A stretch of DNA of 38,265 nt from Duodenibacillus massiliensis (GTDB lineage: Bacteria > Pseudomonadota > Gammaproteobacteria > Burkholderiales > Burkholderiaceae_F): positions 587-38,851 of the forward strand of contig NZ_LT635860.1 in NCBI RefSeq assembly GCF_900128485.1, in the 5' to 3' direction. Below, piece by piece: positions 31,964 through 38,265 of this stretch (positions are counted from its first letter, which is position 1; every line of letters starts with the position of its first letter). A model generated the notes under the pieces. That model saw nothing but the letters and a program-made list of their open reading frames with translations. It was not told where the DNA came from and ran no database searches. Position numbers and translations under genes: made by a program.

Positions 31964-34900
31964 ATGTCCAGCGCATCCGTCATTTTTAAGCTCACGGGCA
32001 GCAACGCCCTGTCTGCCTTCCGTGCCAATCGTCTTTTGACAGCCCTTAAAGGTGTCGAAGCCGGTGTCACCGCCGTGAGCGCCTGCTATGTGCACTTCGT
32101 GTCGGCCACCCGTGAACTGACGCAGACCGAAAAAGAGCGCTTAAATGCGCTTCTTGACTACGGTGATCCGGCCGCAGCTCCGAAGGCCGGCCTTCAGTTT
32201 CTGACGGTGCCGCGTCTGGGAACGATCAGCCCCTGGGCGAGTAAAGCTACCGACATCGTGCATAACTGCGGCATTGACTGCGTGGAGCGCGTCGAGCGCG
32301 GCATTCTTTATACGCTTGAAGGCGATATTGCAGCCGGCAAAGCCGAGATGCTCACCAAGCTTTGCTTTGACCGGATGACGGAAACGGCACTAGCCGCTGA
32401 CGCTGATATCTCCTGCCTTTTTGCGGACGTTCCGGGTAAGCCGATGGCAACGGTGGACGTCGTCGCGGGCGGTCGCACGGCGCTTGAAAAGGCCAACCAG
32501 GAAATGGGCCTTGCGCTCGCGCCGGATGAAATCGCGTATCTCGTTGAAGCTTTCACCAAGCAGGGCCGTAACCCCACCGACGTCGAACTCATGATGTTTG
32601 CGCAGGCAAACAGCGAACACTGCCGTCACAAGATCTTTAACGCCGAATTCACGATTGACGGCGTAAAGCAGGATAAAACCCTTTTCGGCATGATCCGCGA
32701 GACGCACAAAAAGAGCCCGCGCGGCACGATCATCGCTTACAGCGACAATGCGGCCGTGTTTGAAGGTCCTACGGTGCCGCGCCTTTATCCGCGTCCCACA
32801 AAGGACGACACCTTCGGCTCAGTCTTCACGGAGCGCCTTGAGCCTACGCACACCGTTTTTAAGGTTGAAACGCATAACCATCCCACAGCGATCTGTCCGT
32901 TCCCCGGCGCTTCCACCGGTTCAGGCGGCGAAATCCGCGACGAAGGTGCAACGGGCCGCGGCGCGCGCCCGAAGGCGGGCCTCTGCGGCTTCTCGGTCTC
33001 GGCGCTTCATCTCCCGGACGCCCCGCAGGCCTGGGAAAACGACAAGGACACAAACGGCGGGAAAGAAACGTCTGAAGGCGTCTACGGGGCACCGGGCCGT
33101 ATTGCAACGCCCTTGTCCATCATGACCGAAGGCCCGATCGGTGCCGCGGCTTTTAATAACGAATTCGGCCGCCCCAACATCCTCGGCTACTTCCGTGCGT
33201 TTGAAGCGCACATCGGCGCGGTGCGCTACGGTTACCACAAGCCCATCATGCTTGCGGGCGGTATCGGCAACATCCGTGACGACCAGACAGCGAAGCAGAC
33301 GCTCCCGCCGGGAACCCTCATGATTGTGCTCGGGGGCCCCGGGATGCGCATCGGCCTCGGGGGCGGCGCGGCAAGCTCCATGACCACGGGTTCCAACGCC
33401 GAAAGTCTAGACTTTGATTCCGTGCAGCGCGGCAACCCCGAAATGCAGCGCCGTGCGCAGGAAGTGATCGACCGCTGCTGGGCAAGCGGCGCAGACAACC
33501 CGATTCTTGCGATTCACGATATCGGCGCGGGCGGGCTTTCCAACGCCATGCCCGAACTCGCGGACCTCTCGGGGCACGGTGCGACGTTGTCCCTGGAAAA
33601 AGTGCCTGTTGAAGAAAAGGGCATGAGTCCCCTCGAAGTCTGGTGTAACGAAAGCCAGGAGCGCTACGCCATTGCCGTGGCGCCCGAATCCTTAAAGACC
33701 TTTGACGCTTTCTGCCGCCGTGAGCGCTGCCCCTATGCGGTGCTCGGGGAAATCAGTAACGACGGGGAACTCATCGTTGAAGGCCGCACGGGTGAAAAGC
33801 GGGCAGTGGATATGCCCATGGAAGTGCTCCTCGGGAAACCCCCGCGCATGCACCGTGATGTAAAGACCGTGGTGCGCGAACACGCCCCGTTTGATATCGG
33901 CCGCATGACGGTCCCTGAAGCCCTTAAGGCCGTGCTCCGGCACCCGACGGTCGCTTCCAAGTCCTTTTTGATTTCTATCGGTGACCGCTCGGTCGGGGGC
34001 CTCGTTTCCCGCGATCAGTTTGTCGGCCCCTGGCAGGTGCCGGTGGCTGACTGCGCCGTCACAACCGTGAACTTCACGGGTTATAAGGGTGAAGTGATGG
34101 CCGTGGGTGAACGTACGCCCGTCGCGGTTCTGGATTCTGCTGCGGCCAGCCGCATGGCGGTCGCGGAAGCGATGACCAACATCACCGCCGCTGACATTGA
34201 TCCGGCCCTTGTGAAGTTGTCCGCGAACTGGATGGCGGCCTGCGGCGCCGAAGGCGAAGACGCCAAACTCTTTGCGGCGGTGAAGGCTGCAAGCGAATAC
34301 TGCCAGGCGCTTAACGTTTCGATCCCCGTGGGCAAGGACTCCTGCTCGATGCGCACGGCCTGGGACGATAAGGATGAAAAGAAGTGTGTCACAAGCCCCG
34401 TGTCCCTCATTGTTTCGGCGGCAGCCCCCGTGGGCAACGTGAGACTCACTCTGACGCCCCTTCTTCGCACCGATAAGCCGAGCGTTCTTGCGCTCTTTGA
34501 TCTCTCCGGCGGCCGCGCCCGTATGGGAGCATCGATCCTTGCGCAGGTTGCGCAGAGTTTCGGTGATACGGCGCCCGATGCTCCGGACGCACAAAAGCTC
34601 GTGCGCTTTGTGAAGCTCATCCGTAAGTTGACGCTTGCGGGCTGCGTCACCGCTTATCACGACAGAAGCGACGGCGGCTTGGCGGCAACGCTCTCTGAAA
34701 TGATGTTTGCCTCGCACGTGGGCCTTGACGTCACGCTTGACGGCTTGATTGACGGCGCCAAGGACGTCGAAGCCGCAACCGCCGCGCTCTTTAACGAAGA
34801 AATCGGCGCTGTGGTGCAGATTCCGGCTGACCGCCTCGAAGACGTGAAGTCGCAGGCCGCAGCGGCGGGGCTGTCTGACTGCCTCTTTGTGGTTGCCCGC

Positions 34901-35908
34901 ATCAACACCACGGATACCTTTAAGGTGACGTGCGGCGAGAATGTCCTGGTTGACGAAAAGCGCACGGATCTGATGCGCGTTTGGAGCGAGGTTTCGCACG
35001 AAATCGCGCGCGGCCGCGACAATCCGGCGTGCGCCGACAGCGAACTGGAAGTCGCCTGCGGCACCGACCATCAGGGGTTGTTTGTCAAAACCACCTTTGA
35101 TCCGGAAGAGCATCCGAGCGGACCGTACATTCATTCCGGTGACGTGCGTCCGAAGATTGCGGTGTTGCGTGAACAGGGCGTGAATTCCCAGACCGAAATG
35201 GCCGCGGCCTTCACAAAGGCCGGTTTTGAAGCCTGGGACGTGCATATGACGGACCTCCTCTCGGGCCGCATTACGCTTGAGGGCTTCAAGGGCCTTGCGG
35301 CTGTCGGGGGCTTCTCCTACGGTGACGTCCTCGGGGCTGGCGGCGGCTGGGCAAAGACCATTCTCTTTAACGACCGTTTAAGCGACATGTTTGCGGCGTT
35401 TTTTGCACGGCCCGACACCTTTACGCTCGGGATCTGCAACGGCTGCCAGATGGTAAGCCGCCTCAAATCCCTCATTCCGGGGGCAGAGGCCTGGCCGCAG
35501 TTTGTCAGGAACCGCTCTGAACAGTTTGAAGCGCGTCTCGTGCAGGTGCGCATTGAAGAGTCGCCCTCGATTCTTTTCCGCGGAATGGCCGGCAGCACCA
35601 TGCCGATCGTGAACTCCCACGGTGAGGGGCGCGTCCTTTGGTATAAGCCTGAAGACGCCGCGAAGGCCTTTGTGGCCGCGCGCTATGTGGATTCCCACGG
35701 TAATCCCACCGAGGTGTATCCCTTAAACCCGAACGGCTCTGAGGGCGGTGTGACAAGTCTGACGACCGCAGACGGCCGTGCGACCATCATCATGCCGCAC
35801 CCGGAACGCAGCCACCGTGCGGTGCAGCTCTCCTGGCATCCGAGGAACATGGGTGAAGATTCGCCCTGGATGCGGATGTTTGAAAACGCCCGCGTCTGGG
35901 TGGGTTAA
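31964..35908 (+). CDS. purL: Phosphoribosylformylglycinamidine synthase (FGAM synthetase)
   Basis: 1314 residues, the large single-chain form of Gram-negative bacteria. It makes FGAM from FGAR, glutamine and ATP in step four of purine synthesis. The N-terminal PurS-like domain begins [20 protein letters not shown]. The synthetase halves follow, with [53 protein letters not shown] and [13 protein letters not shown]. The C-terminal glutamine amidotransferase has [16 protein letters not shown], the nucleophile Cys1158 in GICNGCQM, and His1279/Glu1281 in HPERSHR. Everything is in register with the E. coli enzyme (1295 residues). The frame is clean, base composition is core-like, and a strong terminator follows. 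Confidence 0.98.
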   Translation: MSSASVIFKLTGSNALSAFRANRLLTALKGVEAGVTAVSACYVHFVSATRELTQTEKERLNALLDYGDPAAAPKAGLQFLTVPRLGTISPWASKATDIVHNCGIDCVERVERGILYTLEGDIAAGKAEMLTKLCFDRMTETALAADADISCLFADVPGKPMATVDVVAGGRTALEKANQEMGLALAPDEIAYLVEAFTKQGRNPTDVELMMFAQANSEHCRHKIFNAEFTIDGVKQDKTLFGMIRETHKKSPRGTIIAYSDNAAVFEGPTVPRLYPRPTKDDTFGSVFTERLEPTHTVFKVETHNHPTAICPFPGASTGSGGEIRDEGATGRGARPKAGLCGFSVSALHLPDAPQAWENDKDTNGGKETSEGVYGAPGRIATPLSIMTEGPIGAAAFNNEFGRPNILGYFRAFEAHIGAVRYGYHKPIMLAGGIGNIRDDQTAKQTLPPGTLMIVLGGPGMRIGLGGGAASSMTTGSNAESLDFDSVQRGNPEMQRRAQEVIDRCWASGADNPILAIHDIGAGGLSNAMPELADLSGHGATLSLEKVPVEEKGMSPLEVWCNESQERYAIAVAPESLKTFDAFCRRERCPYAVLGEISNDGELIVEGRTGEKRAVDMPMEVLLGKPPRMHRDVKTVVREHAPFDIGRMTVPEALKAVLRHPTVASKSFLISIGDRSVGGLVSRDQFVGPWQVPVADCAVTTVNFTGYKGEVMAVGERTPVAVLDSAAASRMAVAEAMTNITAADIDPALVKLSANWMAACGAEGEDAKLFAAVKAASEYCQALNVSIPVGKDSCSMRTAWDDKDEKKCVTSPVSLIVSAAAPVGNVRLTLTPLLRTDKPSVLALFDLSGGRARMGASILAQVAQSFGDTAPDAPDAQKLVRFVKLIRKLTLAGCVTAYHDRSDGGLAATLSEMMFASHVGLDVTLDGLIDGAKDVEAATAALFNEEIGAVVQIPADRLEDVKSQAAAAGLSDCLFVVARINTTDTFKVTCGENVLVDEKRTDLMRVWSEVSHEIARGRDNPACADSELEVACGTDHQGLFVKTTFDPEEHPSGPYIHSGDVRPKIAVLREQGVNSQTEMAAAFTKAGFEAWDVHMTDLLSGRITLEGFKGLAAVGGFSYGDVLGAGGGWAKTILFNDRLSDMFAAFFARPDTFTLGICNGCQMVSRLKSLIPGAEAWPQFVRNRSEQFEARLVQVRIEESPSILFRGMAGSTMPIVNSHGEGRVLWYKPEDAAKAFVAARYVDSHGNPTEVYPLNPNGSEGGVTSLTTADGRATIIMPHPERSHRAVQLSWHPRNMGEDSPWMRMFENARVWVG

Positions 35909-35929
35909 GAGGGTAATAGCCTGAGTGCA

Positions 35930-35972
35930 ACCCCTGCATTGTGCAAATCGTGCGGTGCAGGGGTATTTTTTT
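35930..35972 (+). terminator. Rho-independent terminator of purL
   Basis: ACCCCTGCA (35930-35938) pairs with TGCAGGGGT (35956-35964), followed by a run of T (35966-35972). Confidence 0.87.
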
Positions 35973-35984
35973 GGAAACCGATTT

Positions 35985-36394
35985 ATGACTTGGGAAGTCT
36001 TCGGGGCGTTTGTGGTGACAAGTCTCATTCTTGCCGTAGCGCCCGGCCCGGACAATCTCTTTGTGCTCGTGCAGTCGGCGGTGTATGGCGCGAGATCTGG
36101 CCTCGCGGCAGTGGCGGGGCTTGTGACCGGAGCGGCGCTTCAGACCGTGGCAGCGGCGGCGGGCGTTGCGGCAGTTGTTGCCGCTTCCGACGTGCTTTTC
36201 TGGGGCATCCGGATTCTCGGGGCGCTCTACCTTTTGTACCTTGCCTAGGGCGCCTGGCACGCGCCGCACGATACGGGGAATGCCCGAGGGGTTGCTTTAA
36301 GTTACGGTGCGCTTTACCGCCGCGGGATTGTGATGAATATTACGAACCCCAAGGTACAGATTTTCTTTCTCGCGTTTTTCCCGCAGTTTGTCAC
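35985..36394 (+). pseudogene. LysE/RhtB-family amino-acid exporter, 5' part, with an amber codon and cut by TnpB copy B
   Basis: It reads MTWEVFGAFVVTSLILAVAPGPDNLFVLVQSAVYGARSGL, the conserved LysE/RhtB start with the APGPD motif, and GGAA lies ten bases upstream. Codon 88 is TAG (36246-36248) where the family usually has Trp (…LYLLYLA-W-GAWHA). The frame goes on as NITNPKVQIFFLAFFPQFVT, another family motif, until the TnpB element begins at 36395. A further piece, KGAGFYQTALEMVILGIAF, lies at 37700-37759 beyond that element and is cut again by the IscB element. Three separate hits make loss of function certain. Confidence 0.87.
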
Positions 36395-36401
36395 AGAATT
36401 T

Positions 36402-36443
36402 CCCGCATTCCTCCCGGGGCTTGAGCCCCGGGAGGAATGCGGG
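36402..36443. repeat. Perfect 20-bp palindrome at the left end of TnpB copy B
   Basis: The arm CCCGCATTCCTCCCGGGGCT pairs base for base with 36424-36443 across a TG loop, and an A/T-rich tract follows. In copy A the right arm is the same but the left arm has diverged (27936-27960), leaving a short stem. Confidence 0.88.
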
Positions 36444-36521
36444 CTTTCGAAATTTTTTAATCTTGGCCCAAACGCAGCCAAACCATGCACATAGTTTTCG
36501 CTTAAGGTATATTCAGCCGCC

Positions 36522-37410
36522 ATGAAATCGCGCACACCGTCCTTTGTCATCGAGCTGGGCCTGAAAACCGGAGAGGATCAGGAAAGTGCACTGGAGACCT
36601 ACTTCTCCGATGCACGCCAGCTCTTCAATGCTGTTCTCGGAACGGCAAAGAAACGCGTGCGCGCCATGAAAAGCACTGAAGCATGAAAGCTCACGGCCTC
36701 GATGCCCAAGGGCAAAGACCGTAACAAGCGGTTTAAGGAAATTCAGAAGTCCGCCCGCCTTTCCGAATATGCCCTGCATGATGTCGTGAAAGAGCACCGT
36801 GCCAAGGGCGGCTTTACAAAGTAACCAGGTGTTCGGCAGGGCCGGCACCGTCATTGTGGAGAAGAACTCATACAAAGCATTTCAGAGAGCCGGATACGGC
36901 AAGAGTTTGGGCAAAAGCGGTATTGCAGGATTGATAACCCGGATGACAAGTAAGGCTGAAAGCGCCGGCTGTTGTGTGGTGAAAGTCGGTCCCCGCAAAA
37001 CTGCGCCCGAGTCAGCACGATCCCGAAACGGGAACGTACCGTAAGAAGGCTCTTTGGGAGAGAAGTCATCAGTTGGGAGACACGGACTGGTACATGGACC
37101 GCGACCTTGCGGCCGTCATGAACCTGTATTTTGCGGATCCCGCTACTGACAGCTACGATCTGAAGGCTGAGCAATCAGCGCTTGCGAGGCTCAAACAAGT
37201 CTCAGGGAACGCCGGATCAGTAGTGCAGTACAAACCAGCGAATCGGCAAGACGAAGCAGACCTTCGCCGGAACCGACGGATCGAGCTGATGAAGCCCGTA
37301 CCCGTAGAGCGGTTGCGTTTTAAATGTTCCTGTGGTGCAGGGGACGCCCGGGCAGACAAGGCCTCAAAAACCTTGACTGTTACGGGAAAGCCTGCACCGT
37401 GTCAGGAAAC
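36522..37410 (+). pseudogene. TnpB remnant, copy B
   Basis: The frame starts MKSRTPSFVIELGLKTGED, over 95% like copy A. It hits TGA at codon 55 (36684-36686, Trp in copy A). An internal deletion at 36821 then joins …AKGGFTK to NQVFGRAGTVIVEKNSYK. The same four-C frameshift as copy A follows, and the RuvC-III frame reads WYMDRDLAAVMNLYF. The 3' part stays nearly identical to copy A up to GTCAGGAAAC. Confidence 0.88.
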
Positions 37411-37691
37411 GGGGGTGTTGATAAAGTCGCCCCCGAGAAACTCGCCGCAACGCATTGATTATTCGTGCAGCGGCGGTTTTTTTTCGCGAAAAAGCTTCCA
37501 GCGGGTGCAAGAACTCCCGAACCTATGTGTAGCAAGATGCCTATCATGACAAGCTTGGGGTTCCGGGAATTCATAAATGTGCCAGACGTACCCCAAAACT
37601 TCGCTCGTTTAGCGATACGTCGTTCGAGACTTTCTAGAAAAAAACAAGGGGTGTTGTCTCATCGTCAACTGACGACTTTATCAACACCCCC
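37411..37691. mobile_element. 281-bp MITE-like segment with perfect 19-bp inverted ends
   Basis: GGGGGTGTTGATAAAGTCG at 37411-37429 is exactly mirrored at 37673-37691. It has no coding potential. It sits precisely where copy A has its 20-bp right-end hairpin, between GGAAAC and TTGTTTAG. No target duplication is seen. An inner copy of the end (AAACAAGGGGTGTTG, 37642-37656) can pair with the right end plus the flanking TTGTTT, making a second hairpin across the border. Confidence 0.78.
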
Positions 37692-37699
37692 TTGTTTAG

Positions 37700-37759
37700 C
37701 AAAGGCGCCGGGTTTTATCAGACCGCGCTTGAGATGGTGATTCTCGGGATTGCTTTCAT
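37700..37759 (+). pseudogene. Second fragment of the LysE-family exporter
   Basis: AAAGGCGCC… gives KGAGFYQTALEMVILGIAF, which continues the FFPQFVT end at 36394 in the way the family does. It is followed by the end of the IscB element. Confidence 0.72.
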
Positions 37760-37777
37760 AGAAATTCCGCGAGGAAA

Positions 37778-37797
37778 CCCGCGTCTTCAGACGCGGG
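37778..37797 (-). repeat. Right-end hairpin of the IscB element
   Basis: CCCGCGTCTTCAGACGCGGG is a perfect 9-bp stem with a two-base loop that contains the iscB stop codon. It resembles the TnpB right-end hairpin in form but not in stem sequence. Confidence 0.72.
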
Positions 37798-38265
37798 AGA
37801 AATCGCGGTCCTCCTTTCTCAGTTCGGTTAAAAACGTCTTTCGCTTCTCAAGAAGCGAAAGTTTCTTGTACGAAATACCGGCAGAAATCTTTGTACCGTT
37901 CAGACGGCGCACATCGAATGCACCCGAGGAGCGTCTGCCAAAAATAAAGCCGACTTCCCCTTTGCACAGCACCTTGTCAAAGAGCCTGAAGCCGTGCACT
38001 AGGTACGGAGCCTGATGGCGCTTGCGCACACCGCCTTTGAGAATCGTCAGCTTGTGGATCTGGCGATTGTGGCGGCGCGTCTGTTTCTGAAACAGGTATT
38101 CGCCCCGACGTTTTGCGTCGAGGACGTCAGCAATGCAGAAAGCGTCCGCGCAATGCGTCTTTGGCAAGCCCGCGACGATGCGCTTGTGTTTGGTCAGATA
38201 CCCGTAGGTATTCGTGACAGGCAATTCGGGATGGCGCTCGCGCAGGCGGTTGAGCACCGTCCAAC
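37787..38265 (-). CDS. iscB: IscB-type OMEGA nuclease, C-terminal part (gene runs off the window)
   Basis: The open frame covers 158 residues to the right edge: WTVLNRLRERHPELPVTNTYGYLTKHKRI, then LPKTHCADAFCIADV with the RuvC-III His-x-x-Asp. RRHNRQIHKLTILKGGVRKRHQAP and GFRLFDKVLCKGEVGFIFGRRSSGAFDVR complete the target-motif-interacting end, followed by SYKKLSLLEKRKTFL. These are the last domains of IscB, the RNA-guided ancestor of Cas9, which cuts DNA with HNH and RuvC sites. HNH, RuvC-I/II and the upstream omega-RNA lie outside the window. The visible frame is undamaged. It entered the exporter gene separately from the TnpB element and in the opposite direction. Confidence 0.9.
   Translation of the reverse strand, partial: WTVLNRLRERHPELPVTNTYGYLTKHKRIVAGLPKTHCADAFCIADVLDAKRRGEYLFQKQTRRHNRQIHKLTILKGGVRKRHQAPYLVHGFRLFDKVLCKGEVGFIFGRRSSGAFDVRRLNGTKISAGISYKKLSLLEKRKTFLTELRKEDRDFSRV

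Larger units (their letters stand above)
36395..37699 (+). mobile_element. Decayed TnpB element, copy B, carrying a 281-bp insert at its right end
   Basis: Same ends as copy A, inserted after TCAC in the exporter gene. Its left end holds a perfect 20-bp palindrome with a two-base loop (arms 36402-36421 and 36424-36443). The tnpB body has lost 686 bp (matching 28362-29047 of copy A) at 36821/36822. The right-end hairpin is replaced by 37411-37691. Confidence 0.8.

Noticed and set aside
33692-35245. 517-codon minus-strand open frame opposite purL
   Set aside because: It is a shadow of the G+C-rich purL gene, has no family motifs and no start context; the plus strand carries every PurL motif.

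Overview
The window looks like a piece of chromosome from a gut betaproteobacterium of the Sutterellaceae type (Burkholderiales). This is inferred from the GC-rich core genes, the dmsB-like ferredoxin remnant, the PurL and Nnr sequences and the large load of transposons. No 16S gene or other decisive marker is present. Core genes (metal-resistance locus, aldo/keto reductase, nnr, purL) are clearly richer in G+C than the helicase, the two DUF4143 ATPases and the transposases.

Left edge (1-2226): the end of a prophage. There is the tail of a possible holin, an Rz spanin with an Rz1 lipoprotein nested in another frame, then a P4-type tyrosine integrase facing left beside a tRNA with anticodon CAU. 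The 3' end of that tRNA is the likely attachment site.

2227-10960: core-like genes. A protein with a lysine/alanine-rich histone-like tail comes first, followed by a heavy-metal locus. On the minus strand that locus has a CadR/PbrR-type MerR regulator, a DUF2569 membrane protein and a small HMA metallochaperone. Divergent from them is a very long P1B-type (Zn/Cd/Pb) ATPase with four MDCP-type HMA domains and a fifth degenerate one. A MerR-type promoter with a 19-bp spacer lies upstream of the ATPase. An aldo/keto reductase and an unrecognised coiled-coil membrane-anchored protein follow.

10970-29664: an accessory and mobile zone. It holds an IS630 element, an intact IS3 element that has cut a dmsB-like gene, a 1755-residue SF1 helicase fused to a Vsr/DUF559-like nuclease with a broken zinc-ribbon frame directly behind it, and a nested pile in which an IS1380 gene is cut by an IS3 copy that is itself cut by a different IS3 element. 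Beyond these lie two AAA/DUF4143 ATPases, a likely IS21-type terminal remnant, a decayed IS1634 transposase, and a TnpB (OMEGA-type) element whose reading frame is shifted inside the RuvC domain.

29722-38265: bifunctional NAD(P)HX repair enzyme, a broken small ORF, and purL with its terminator. Next is a LysE-family exporter destroyed by an amber codon, by a second decayed copy of the TnpB element, and by an IscB element that runs off the right edge. In the second TnpB copy the 20-bp right-end hairpin has been replaced exactly by a 281-bp segment with perfect 19-bp inverted ends.

The most interesting points are the five-HMA pump with its atypical regulator, the helicase-nuclease as a candidate defence gene, and the shared frameshift and hairpin swap of the two TnpB copies next to an IscB element.
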